Part shown: in pieces, positions 9,426-16,568 of the stretch
Layout of the letters: the number at the start of each line of letters is the position of its first letter
Numbering within the stretch: the first letter of the stretch is position 1
Source of the DNA: a bacterium
GTDB taxonomy: Bacteria; Actinomycetota; Acidimicrobiia; Spongiisociales; UBA5794
Direction of reading: 5' to 3'
NCBI GenBank assembly: GCA_024226255.1
Contig: JAAELU010000396.1
Coordinates: 1 to 34,276, forward strand
DNA length: 34,276 bases
The notes under the pieces: model-generated
Told to the model about the DNA's origin: nothing
What the model saw: the letters and a program-made list of their open reading frames with translations, nothing else
The model's database searches: none
Translations under genes and position numbers: made by a program

Positions 9426-9545
9426 TTCTGTTGCCCTCCTGTTGTCCGGACCTGCCGGATGCTCCCTTCGTAGCCGACATTTGATCATTGGTTGCCATGA
9501 ATTGGGCCACCTGTGAGCGCAGAACCTGCAGCGGCAGCAGTCGGG

Positions 9546-9575
9546 CTACTACCTTGAGTAGCACACAAGCGTGTG
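9546..9575. promoter_or_regulatory. Paired inverted repeats upstream of Tat gene copy 3
   Basis: CTACT-N6-AGTAG (9546-9561) is followed by CACAC-N4-GTGTG (9562-9575), 64 nt before the ATG at 9640. Order, spacing and distance match the pair before copy 2, and the surrounding TAGCACACA block is conserved between the two upstream regions. Confidence 0.5.
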
Positions 9576-9639
9576 ATTTGGTGCCTGGGTGGGTCGCGGG
9601 CGCTCGAATCGGGAACCTATAGGAGCAGGGGCACCATTC

Positions 9640-10200
9640 ATGAGCAATGAGCATGGGATCAGCGACGGCAGCCGGCGCGAGTTCTTGAAGAAGGCAGGGG
9701 CAGTTGCCTGGGTGGTGCCGACCCTCCAGGTGGTCAACATGGCCGCAGCCGGGGCGCAGACCACGGGTTCGATGGTCACCACCACACCGCCGCCGTCAAC
9801 CACGGAAGCAACGACCACGACCACCACCACAACCACTACCACGACTACGACTGAGGCCCCGGGTCAGTGTGAGCGGTACCAGGTGTGTCGCATCAAGGCC
9901 GACTGGACGGGCGGCGGCTGGGTTTGGGACTCGGGTGTTGGTGCCAACGATTGTATTCAGAACGGCGACTGGGAACGCTGCACCGGGACTGAGATCGGTG
10001 CCCAAATCTCAGGCGACGACCGTCAGGTGACGGTGACGGTGCTCGCCGGGTGCGACATCATGCAAGCCGCTCACAAAGCCGGCCAAGCGTGCCTGTCGGG
10101 CTCGATCTCGGCCGACTTGCGGAGCGCCACCTTCACAGCCAACCCGCAGGACATATCGCACGTCGAGCTTGTGGTGCGCTGCTGCATAGACGACTTCTAG
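9640..10200 (+). CDS. Tat-exported cysteine-rich protein, copy 3
   Basis: This 186-aa protein is a close paralogue of the preceding gene. It has the Tat motif SRREFLKKAG, a hydrophobic segment ending AAGAQ, an almost pure threonine linker, and a C-terminal domain with the same eight-cysteine pattern (C-x5-C, four single cysteines, CC), including the shared SGVGANDCIQ and AAHKAGQAC stretches. The start is the ATG at 9640, preceded by AGGAGCAGGGG at 9621-9631; the frame is open 17 codons further upstream, but without a signal. It ends at TAG with no strong hairpin after it. As with the other copies the function is unknown; paired duplicates suggest selection for dosage or for sequence diversity. 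Confidence 0.85.
   Translation: MSNEHGISDGSRREFLKKAGAVAWVVPTLQVVNMAAAGAQTTGSMVTTTPPPSTTEATTTTTTTTTTTTTTEAPGQCERYQVCRIKADWTGGGWVWDSGVGANDCIQNGDWERCTGTEIGAQISGDDRQVTVTVLAGCDIMQAAHKAGQACLSGSISADLRSATFTANPQDISHVELVVRCCIDDF
9808..9852. repeat. Threonine-codon tract in Tat gene copy 3
   Basis: A run of ACN codons (ACGACCACGACC type) encodes an uninterrupted threonine stretch. It corresponds to the 9-bp repeat linker in copy 2, but with different codon order. Confidence 0.65.
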
Positions 10201-10267
10201 AGAGGACCGCGGCTAGCCGTTGGTTGGGCGTTTCGCGGCGTTTTGGGTGCTTGGCATCAAGTAGCCA

Positions 10268-10325
10268 GTATCGAGTATCAAGTTCTTTCCGGAGTGCGGC
10301 TGTCGCTGTACGTGATACTTGATAC
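10268..10325. repeat. GTATC/GATAC heptad repeats forming an inverted pair
   Basis: GTATC occurs at 10268 and 10275 (7-nt spacing) and GATAC at 10314 and 10321 (again 7 nt). GTATCAAG (10275-10282) pairs with CTTGATAC (10318-10325). The element lies between the convergent ends of Tat copy 3 and the PqqD-like gene, and belongs to the same family as 20399-20431 and 20765-20806. Confidence 0.6.
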
Positions 10326-10379
10326 CAAGTATGTCGCCGCGGTGAGGGACCTTCCGGACCGAGGGTGACCCAGGTCCTC

Positions 10380-10649
10380 CTAGATCAAACCCGCCTCAGC
10401 CAGGTTGGCGATGATCGCGGCAACGTCCGGAGCGACCTGGGCAGGTTCAGCTTCGTACCGGGCGGCCAGGGTTTCGGCGATGATCGTGGCGGTACGAGTG
10501 CCGTCGGCGAGCTCCCATACCTCTCGTGCAGTTCGGTTGAGCGTGTAGTAGCTCTCCGAATCGGGATCGAAGACGATGAGGTCGTCGTCGACCGCCTGCT
10601 CCATTACGCCGGCCGCGTGGGGGCCGATGAAGGTTGTGGAATCTGTCAC
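10380..10649 (-). CDS. PqqD-like protein (RiPP recognition-element-type fold), copy 1
   Basis: With the GTG at 10649 the product is 89 aa; the open frame reaches an ATG at 10718 (112 aa). The pattern fits the PqqD family: a strand segment LIVFDPDSESYYTLNRTAREVWELADG followed by helices with DVAAIIANLAEAGLI. I give this from family shape, not a database match. PqqD-like proteins bind leader peptides of ribosomal peptides or accompany modifying enzymes. No radical SAM or other modifying enzyme is in the window. The shorter start is preferred because the extra 23 residues overlap a direct repeat and TACAAT sits 6 nt before the GTG, fitting a leaderless transcript. The gene diverges from the regulator at 10826. 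Confidence 0.7.
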   Translation of the reverse strand: MTDSTTFIGPHAAGVMEQAVDDDLIVFDPDSESYYTLNRTAREVWELADGTRTATIIAETLAARYEAEPAQVAPDVAAIIANLAEAGLI

Positions 10650-10651
10650 GG

Positions 10652-10657
10652 GCGGAT
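10652..10657 (-). promoter_or_regulatory. Possible -10 element for the PqqD-like gene
   Basis: On the minus strand the sequence TACAATCCGCCC leads directly into the GTG at 10649. TACAAT is a good -10 hexamer at the spacing expected if transcription starts at or very near the start codon. No clear -35 is visible. Confidence 0.3.
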
Positions 10658-10658
10658 T

Positions 10659-10686
10659 GTATTCACACTGACGCCGGTATTCACAC
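10659..10686. promoter_or_regulatory. Direct repeat GTATTCACAC, 18-bp period, in a divergent intergenic region
   Basis: GTATTCACAC occurs at 10659-10668 and 10677-10686, each followed by a similar GACGCCG/AATCGCCG block. Read on the minus strand the unit is GTGTGAATAC. It lies between the PqqD-like gene and the response regulator, where a regulator binding two adjacent helical faces would be expected. Related GTGAAT/GTGATT sequences occur in the inverted repeats before Tat copies 2 and 3. Confidence 0.5.
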
Positions 10687-10825
10687 GAATCGCCGGTGTC
10701 GGACCACTGACTAGTCACCTAGACTTCTGTCTGCTGGGCATTGCCTGTAGGTGTTCGGGCTGGCAGAATCGGGACTACAGGCTCGACGGCAGTCGCGTCG
10801 AGAGCAGACGGGCTTGGGGGCACGG

Positions 10826-11632
10826 GTGCGATTAGTTGAAGACGGCCGCGCTACCGGCCGGGCGCAGGCAAATCCATTTGTTTCGGATCCGGTCGAACGT
10901 GTCCAAGTTGCCGTGGCCGATGACCACATCTTGATTGGCAGGCTTGTTGTCGGCCTCATACAGCGCGCCGGGTACACGGCGGAACTCGCCTGCGGCGACT
11001 CCCTCGAAGAGTCCTGGAACGCCATCGAAAGACTCGCGCCGGAGTTCCTTCTTCTCGACTTCGACCTGGGCCCCGCCCAATCCTCGTTGGAGCTGCTGCG
11101 CCGGGCGGTCGCCGCGGGTGTTGTCGTGGCTGGATTTACCGGGTCCGACGACCTGCTCGAGCACGCTGTCTATTTGGAGGCCGGCGCCACCGCAGTGATC
11201 TCCAAAGGATGCGGACCTTCCGATCTGGTGGCCGTTGTCGAGTTGGCTCTGAGTGGCCGGGAGTTGATGTCGCCGTCGGAGCGCCACACCGTATTGTCCC
11301 AGCTGCGAACCTTCCGGGCTGCCCACCAACGGGAGATGGCGTTGTTCGCCACGCTGACCGCCCGGGAGGAGCAGGTCCTCAAGATGCTGGCAGAGGGCCT
11401 TGGAGCCGCTGGTATTGCGGCTCAGTGCAAGGTCGCCATGGCGACAGTGCGCTCTCACATTCGGGCAGTACTGACCAAGCTTGGGGTGTCCTCGCAGCTC
11501 GAAGCAGCTGCACTGGCGCGCGACTCGTCTTGGTATGGGATCATTAGAGGGGATTCGACATCATCAATATTGATGATGTCGGATCAGAAGGAAACGGGCA
11601 CAATTGCCCGGCAGGGTGGATCCAGGGGCTAG
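10826..11632 (+). CDS. LuxR/NarL-type response regulator, likely first gene of the Tad operon
   Basis: With the GTG at 10826 the protein has 268 aa. The receiver domain has the acidic pair D32-D33, phospho-acceptor D78 in LLLDFD, T104 and K126, all conserved. A C-terminal LuxR helix-turn-helix (about 180-240) runs from LTAREEQVLKMLAEG to VRSHIRAVLTKLGV. No histidine kinase is adjacent, so the partner lies elsewhere. An ATG at 10751 would add 25 unlikely residues; GGGGG upstream of 10826 supports the shorter start, and a further GTG (10883) is possible. About 30 residues after the HTH are unusual and their DNA contains a 26-bp palindrome. Only 28 nt separate it from tadE, so it probably leads the operon and autoregulates or controls pilus expression. 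Confidence 0.85.
   Translation: MRLVEDGRATGRAQANPFVSDPVERVQVAVADDHILIGRLVVGLIQRAGYTAELACGDSLEESWNAIERLAPEFLLLDFDLGPAQSSLELLRRAVAAGVVVAGFTGSDDLLEHAVYLEAGATAVISKGCGPSDLVAVVELALSGRELMSPSERHTVLSQLRTFRAAHQREMALFATLTAREEQVLKMLAEGLGAAGIAAQCKVAMATVRSHIRAVLTKLGVSSQLEAAALARDSSWYGIIRGDSTSSILMMSDQKETGTIARQGGSRG
11556..11581. promoter_or_regulatory. 26-bp perfect palindrome before tadE
   Basis: The half-site CGACATCATCAAT is followed immediately by its exact reverse complement. Beyond one mismatched pair, three further base pairs also match on each side (11552-11554 with 11583-11585). It lies inside the last codons of the regulator gene, 79 nt before tadE. No U-run follows, which argues against a terminator and for a dimeric regulator's operator. 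Confidence 0.6.
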
Positions 11633-11660
11633 GGATCCACAAGGGGAAGGCAACCAACAG

Positions 11661-12086
11661 ATGATCGAGAAGACGCCCGGCCGCGCTGGCCGGTCCGCTA
11701 GCCGATTCAGAGCGTTGCGCCGATCAGACGGCGAGCGCGGCGCCGCTTTGATTGAAGCAGCCATTCTCATGCCACTTGTGATCATGCTGATTTTTGGTCT
11801 GATCGCATTTGGGCGCGCATACAACGCCAAAGTGACTGCCACCCACGCGGCTCGCGAAGGTGTGCGGGTGCTCGCTGTGACTGGTGACAACACCGCCGGC
11901 GAGACAGCTGCGAGCAACGCGGCCGCCGGGCTCGACGTGTCAAATCTGACGGTGTCGTCAACCGCATGCACGCCGGGCGATCCGACGACCCTCACCGTCA
12001 ACTATGTCTTCACCTATCAGATCCCGGTCTTCGGTGACAGAACCGTGAACATCAGCGAGACGGGAGTCATGCGATGCGGCGGGTAG
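11661..12086 (+). CDS. tadE: TadE-like pseudopilin
   Basis: This 141-aa protein has a basic N-terminus followed by ERGAALIEAAILMPLVIMLIFGL, the typical TadE segment with a Glu soon after the predicted processing point and a single membrane helix. Small periplasm-facing beta-rich residues follow, ending with MRCGG. In Tad systems TadE-type minor pseudopilins are processed by a prepilin peptidase and take part in pilus assembly. AAGGGGAAGG upstream supports the ATG at 11661; the open frame starts 19 codons earlier without a site. It overlaps the next gene by 13 nt, indicating translational coupling. Confidence 0.88.
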   Translation: MIEKTPGRAGRSASRFRALRRSDGERGAALIEAAILMPLVIMLIFGLIAFGRAYNAKVTATHAAREGVRVLAVTGDNTAGETAASNAAAGLDVSNLTVSSTACTPGDPTTLTVNYVFTYQIPVFGDRTVNISETGVMRCGG

Positions 12087-13165
12087 TGACCCGAATCGGC
12101 ATCTCCAAGAGCCGGTTCGCCGCTGACGAGAGCGGCGTCTCGATGGTGTTCCTGGCTGTCTCGATGGTTGTGCTCATCGGCATGGTGGCCTTCGCCGTGG
12201 ATGTTGGCGCGCTTTACCAGGAACGGCGCGAGCTCCAAAGTGGCGCCGACGCAGCCGCTTTCGCTATCGCCGAGGATTGTGCTCTCAACGCGTTGCCATG
12301 CACTCAGGGACAAGCCGACTCGACAGCCGATGCCTACGCAGATGCCAATGCAGGCGACGCCGAGGCCGCGATCGATAACGTCGATCTCGATCTCGCCAAC
12401 AAGATCGTCGAAGTGGATGTCAGCACCGAGACGGCCAGCGGCGGGACAATCTTCCGGCCGTTCTTTGCCAATGTTGTCGGGTTCGAGGGGACGACTGTCC
12501 ACGCCGAAGCAGCAGTCCAGTGGGGTTTTGCCAGCGGTCTGGCGACTATCCCGCTGATCATCTCAAAATGTGAGTACGACCGTGAAGTTGGCGGTGAGTA
12601 CGACTACAACCCGGTGACGGACCTCGGTCTGCATGGTTTGAACGAGCCCGAGGGCGCCACTCCCTGGCAGGGGGCGTCTCCGAAGCTTTTGAAGTTCCAC
12701 ACCGGCTCCGATCCGCAGCCGGACTGCGCCGCCCAAGCGGGTCAAGACACCGACGGCGACGGACGCCTGCCCGGTGGCTTCGGTTGGCTAGCCGATGATG
12801 ACGGCCTCCTCGACTGCAAGGTTCATCTCGAAACCGGCAACATTGCTCCCGGTGATCCGGGGGCTTCGCCGACGAACGGTTGCAGTGCGGCGGAACTCAA
12901 GGCACTGATTTTCGAGAAGACGGTCAACCTGCCGTGGTTCGCAGACACCAATGACGCCGGCGGCGCTAACGCCACCTACACCATTGAAGACTTCGTCGGC
13001 TTCTACGTCACCGGGTACAACTTCGGTGGCCAGTACAAGGAGCCGGGCAGTGGTCCGTGCCACGGTTCAACCCGTTGCCTCGAGGGCTATTTCAAGTATT
13101 CACAATCCGACAGCGGCGAAATCGGTGGCAACAGTGGTGTCATCATCGTCAAATTCATCAAGTAA
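12074..13165 (+). CDS. TadG-like pilus-associated protein
   Basis: This 363-aa protein begins with a basic stretch and a membrane segment, SGVSMVFLAVSMVVLIGMVAFAVDVGALY, followed by ERRELQSGADAAAFAIA, the hallmark of TadG/Flp pilus-assembly N-termini. The remaining 300 residues would be extracytoplasmic. They include an acidic, possibly metal-binding DTDGDGRLPGGFGW segment and several cysteines. There is no vWA domain here, unlike larger TadG proteins; the operon instead carries vWA on the TadB protein. The gene overlaps tadE by 13 nt and is followed after 24 nt by cpaB. Confidence 0.85.
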   Translation: MRRVVTRIGISKSRFAADESGVSMVFLAVSMVVLIGMVAFAVDVGALYQERRELQSGADAAAFAIAEDCALNALPCTQGQADSTADAYADANAGDAEAAIDNVDLDLANKIVEVDVSTETASGGTIFRPFFANVVGFEGTTVHAEAAVQWGFASGLATIPLIISKCEYDREVGGEYDYNPVTDLGLHGLNEPEGATPWQGASPKLLKFHTGSDPQPDCAAQAGQDTDGDGRLPGGFGWLADDDGLLDCKVHLETGNIAPGDPGASPTNGCSAAELKALIFEKTVNLPWFADTNDAGGANATYTIEDFVGFYVTGYNFGGQYKEPGSGPCHGSTRCLEGYFKYSQSDSGEIGGNSGVIIVKFIK

Positions 13166-13189
13166 AAAGGAAAACAGGGGGTAGGGCCT

Positions 13190-14005
13190 TTGAATCGTCG
13201 AGTACTAGGGGTGGTGGCTGCCATATTGCTGGCAGCTGTCGGGACGTGGGTGCTGATTCAGTACGTTGCGAACGCCGATGAACGTGCCATCGAAGGCCAA
13301 GAAGTTGTTGAGGTGCTCGTCGTGGACGAAGCGATACCTCAGGGCACACCTGTCGTGGATGCCGCTGCGTCGATTTCGACCAAGCTGATCCCCGCCAGTG
13401 TTCGGGTACCGAGTGCGCTGGCTGATCTGAATTCGGTTCGTGGCATGGTTACCGCGACGGACTTGCTGCCCGGCGAACAGGTAGTCTCCGGTCGCTTTGT
13501 GTCTCCCGAAGAGCTATTCGAGGCAGCACGGTCGGTCGAAGTCCCGCCGGGCCTGCTCGAGCTGACTATCTCCATGACCGCAGAACGGAGCGTGGGCGGG
13601 AGCCTGCTCCCGGGCGATCTGGTCGCGGTGCTCTCGTCGTTTGATCCGTTCACGCTTGACGCCGTCGAGCCCGAAGATGAGGAAGACCTCAACAATTTCC
13701 TCAACAACGAAGGCGACGTCGAGACGATCACGCTGAAGACGCCAAACTCCACCGGTATCAGCGTCCACAAGGCCCTCGTGACGAGGGTCCAAGTCAATGC
13801 AGCACCGGTGGAAGAGGGCCTCGCCAGGGATGCCGATGTGGCTCCTACAGGAAGCCTGCTGGTCACAGTTGCAGTGGCTCCCGGCGATGCGGAGAAGATC
13901 GTCTTCACTGCCGAGTACGGAGCAATCTGGCTGGCACGTGAACAGGCCGACGGCACAGAGGAAGATCCGATTCTCATCATCACGAGAGCGAACGTGTACC
14001 GATGA
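13190..14005 (+). CDS. cpaB: Flp pilus assembly protein CpaB/RcpC
   Basis: The 271-aa product has an N-terminal membrane helix (about 5-26), then a SAF-type domain: EVLVVDEAIPQGTPV, IPASVRVPSALADLNSVRGMV, and LLPGEQVVSGRFV. A C-terminal part with GDLVAV and LLVTVAVAPGDAEKIVF matches CpaB/RcpC. In Gram-negative bacteria CpaB works with the secretin; here no secretin is present, as expected for a monoderm. A TTG start at 13190 is chosen because a purine-rich GGGGGTAGGG lies just upstream and the membrane helix starts right after it. The stop overlaps the next ATG by 4 nt. Confidence 0.88.
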   Translation: MNRRVLGVVAAILLAAVGTWVLIQYVANADERAIEGQEVVEVLVVDEAIPQGTPVVDAAASISTKLIPASVRVPSALADLNSVRGMVTATDLLPGEQVVSGRFVSPEELFEAARSVEVPPGLLELTISMTAERSVGGSLLPGDLVAVLSSFDPFTLDAVEPEDEEDLNNFLNNEGDVETITLKTPNSTGISVHKALVTRVQVNAAPVEEGLARDADVAPTGSLLVTVAVAPGDAEKIVFTAEYGAIWLAREQADGTEEDPILIITRANVYR

Positions 14006-15201
14006 CCAGGATCCTCCTCGCGACGAACAGCGAGCAGTTTGAAAACAATGTCCGCGAGGCCCTGGAGTACGACGGCGCCCTGCGGTGGTGGGAGGACGAT
14101 CTAGGCGCAGGAGTTGACCTCGAGAGCCTGGCCAAAGAGCTGACATCAACGGGAGCCGGCGTAATTGCCGTCGGTCCCGGGGTGCGGCCAGAGACCGCTA
14201 TCGAGATCGCCGATCACATCGACAAGATCCATCCTGAGGTCAGCGTTATCGTCGTCGGTTCGCTCGGAGCCAAGATGTGGGAAAGGGCCTTGCGCGCCGG
14301 AGTGCGTGATGTGGTCTCTCACAAGGCGGACGCCGAGGAACTGCGCCAGGTGTTCTGGCGTGCGGCCGAAGCGACCATTCTCGCCAGAGCCAACCTCCTG
14401 CCGGATGCCGCCGAGAAGGCGCGCAAGGACAATCGCGGTCGCGTCGTTGCTGTGGTCGCTCCCAAGGGTGGGTCCGGCAAGACCGCACTATCGGTCAACC
14501 TGGCTGTGGCTCTCGCGCAACGCCACCCGAGCAAGACATCCATCCTCGACCTGGACCTGTTGTTCGGCGACGTGACGAATGCGCTGTTGCTGAACCCGGA
14601 GCACTCGATTGCTGACGCTCTCGATGCGCCACAGCTTGATCCAACCCTTCTCAAGGTGCTTTTGACGAGGCGCGAGCGCGATCTGTTCGTCCTCACGGCT
14701 CCCGATTCGCCGGCGCTGGGTGAGATGGTTACCAACGAGCTCGTTTCCTCGGCGATCGACGGGCTATCGGGCCAGTTCGAGTACGTGGTCGTGGACACTG
14801 CGGCCGGATTGTCCGAAGTGACACTCGCCGCCATCGACAAATCGGACGACATTGTGTTCATTTGTGACATGTCGGTATCTGCGGTGCGAGGCCTCCACAA
14901 GGTTGTTTCCGCACTGCACACACTCGATATGTTGCGCGAGAAGAAGCGCCACTTCATCTTGAATCGTGCTGACAGCAAGGTCGGCATCAGCATCTCTGAT
15001 GTGGAATCTGCTGTCGGCATGGAGGTCGACGTTCGAATCCCGAGCTCGCGGCTTGTGCCCCGATCCATGAACGAAGGAACGCCGCTCATCGAGTCGGCCC
15101 CGAAGTCGCCAGTCGCTCGGGCCTTCGACGAGATAGCCGACATCTTTTCACCACGAGGTGAACCCGGCGCGACGACCAAAGCCAGGAGGTGGCGTCAATG
15201 A
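14002..15201 (+). CDS. cpaE: Tad pilus ATPase CpaE/TadZ (MinD/ParA-like)
   Basis: This 399-aa protein has an N-terminal receiver-like domain (1-125) without a full phosphorylation pocket and a C-terminal MinD/ParA-type ATPase. The deviant Walker A is KGGSGKT (155-161), followed by LDLDLLFGD (182-190) and the Walker B VVVDTAA. TadZ/CpaE proteins position the Tad machine at the cell pole or membrane. The N-terminal pseudo-receiver is typical of the family. The gene overlaps cpaB (ATGA) and cpaF, so it is co-translated with its neighbours. Confidence 0.92.
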   Translation: MTRILLATNSEQFENNVREALEYDGALRWWEDDLGAGVDLESLAKELTSTGAGVIAVGPGVRPETAIEIADHIDKIHPEVSVIVVGSLGAKMWERALRAGVRDVVSHKADAEELRQVFWRAAEATILARANLLPDAAEKARKDNRGRVVAVVAPKGGSGKTALSVNLAVALAQRHPSKTSILDLDLLFGDVTNALLLNPEHSIADALDAPQLDPTLLKVLLTRRERDLFVLTAPDSPALGEMVTNELVSSAIDGLSGQFEYVVVDTAAGLSEVTLAAIDKSDDIVFICDMSVSAVRGLHKVVSALHTLDMLREKKRHFILNRADSKVGISISDVESAVGMEVDVRIPSSRLVPRSMNEGTPLIESAPKSPVARAFDEIADIFSPRGEPGATTKARRWRQ

Positions 15202-16568
15202 AGCTAAACGAGAGGCTCCGTCAAGCCGAGGCCACGACCGGTCGTACCGCCGACGATGGCAAGCCACCCAAGGATCCACTCGATTCGATTCGTGAACGCG
15301 CCCAGATTGCGCTGTTCGCCAAGGTTGGGGCGCGGCTCAACGATGCCTCGATCTCAGAAGAAGATCTCGCGGTCTTTGTCTCCGACGAGCTGCGCAAGGT
15401 TCTCGATGGCGAGACGGCTCCTCTCAGCGGCGACGAGCGCAAAATGTTGGCTCAACAGCTCCGCGATGACCTGCTGGGATACGGCCCGGTCCAGCCACTG
15501 CTCGACGATCCGAGCCTGACTGAGATCATGGTCAACGGTACCGACCCGATCTACATCGAGCGTGCCGGCAAGATTGTCGAGACTGATATCCGTTTCGCAT
15601 CGGCCACCCACCTGCGGCGAGTGATCGATCGAATTGTGGCCCGCGTCGGGCGTCGTATCGACGAGTCCTCTCCAATGGTCGACGCCAGGTTGCCGGACGG
15701 CTCTCGAGTAAACGCGATCATCCCGCCGTTGGCAGTCGACGGCGCCGTGTTGACTATCCGGCTGTTCGCCAAGGATCCGTTCACCATGGACGACCTAGTC
15801 GGAATCGGCACGCTGTCGCGGCCCACTGCCGACTTCCTCAAGGCGTGTATCGAAGGCCGCCTCAACGTGATCGTCAGCGGCGGTACCGGTACCGGTAAGA
15901 CAACGTTGCTCAACGCGCTCACGTCGTTTATTCCGGAGGACCAGCGCATCATCACGATCGAGGATGCCGTTGAGCTTCAATTGCAGCAGAAGCACACCAT
16001 CCGTCTCGAAGCTCGGCCGCCCAACGTGGAAGGCCGGGGCCAAGTTTCGATTCGGGATCTGGTGCGCAACGCACTGCGTATGCGTCCCGACCGGATCATC
16101 GTTGGTGAGTCCCGCAGCGGTGAGGCTCTCGACATGTTGCAGGCGATGAACACTGGTCATGAGGGTTCCCTTTCCACAGTTCACGCCAACAGCCCCCGGG
16201 ACGCCGTCGCTCGACTCGAGACAATGGTGCTCATGGCGGGCGTGGAGCTGCCCGACAAAGCGGTTCGTGAGCAGGTGGCCTCAGCGCTCCATCTGTTCGT
16301 CCATCTCACTCGCATGCCCGACGGCAGCAGGAAAGTCACCAACATCACCGAAGTCGTCGGCATGGAGGGTCCCACAGTGACACTCCAGGATGTCTATGAG
16401 TTCGACTACCGCGCTGAGGACGACGAGGGCAGGGTTGGTGCGCTCCGTCCGACCGGAATCCGTCCGCAGTTCACTGACAAGTTGGAGGCGCTCGGCCATG
16501 AGCTGCCTGCCAATCTGTTCGGTGATCCCGCCGAGCGGCGGCGTGCACTCATCAAGGCGAAGCGGTGA
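15198..16568 (+). CDS. cpaF: Tad pilus secretion ATPase CpaF/TadA
   Basis: This 456-aa type II/IV secretion ATPase is the motor of the Tad pilus. Motifs are Walker [10 protein letters not shown] (228-236), Asp box ITIEDAVEL around E255, Walker B RIIVGESR with E304, and the His box from H321 to H329 in [11 protein letters not shown]. The N-terminal domain includes the conserved [18 protein letters not shown] at 15189 is in frame, but AGGAGG at 15184-15189 lies 8 nt before the ATG at 15198, so the ATG is chosen. It overlaps cpaE by 4 nt and the next gene by 4 nt. Confidence 0.95.
   Translation: MKLNERLRQAEATTGRTADDGKPPKDPLDSIRERAQIALFAKVGARLNDASISEEDLAVFVSDELRKVLDGETAPLSGDERKMLAQQLRDDLLGYGPVQPLLDDPSLTEIMVNGTDPIYIERAGKIVETDIRFASATHLRRVIDRIVARVGRRIDESSPMVDARLPDGSRVNAIIPPLAVDGAVLTIRLFAKDPFTMDDLVGIGTLSRPTADFLKACIEGRLNVIVSGGTGTGKTTLLNALTSFIPEDQRIITIEDAVELQLQQKHTIRLEARPPNVEGRGQVSIRDLVRNALRMRPDRIIVGESRSGEALDMLQAMNTGHEGSLSTVHANSPRDAVARLETMVLMAGVELPDKAVREQVASALHLFVHLTRMPDGSRKVTNITEVVGMEGPTVTLQDVYEFDYRAEDDEGRVGALRPTGIRPQFTDKLEALGHELPANLFGDPAERRRALIKAKR

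Noticed and set aside
11556..11581. 26-bp palindrome as an intrinsic terminator
   Set aside because: It is A/T-rich in the centre, has no loop and no following U-run, and lies within the regulator coding sequence.
14319..15179. 286-aa minus-strand ORF over cpaE
   Set aside because: Serine/arginine-rich shadow of the CpaE frame.
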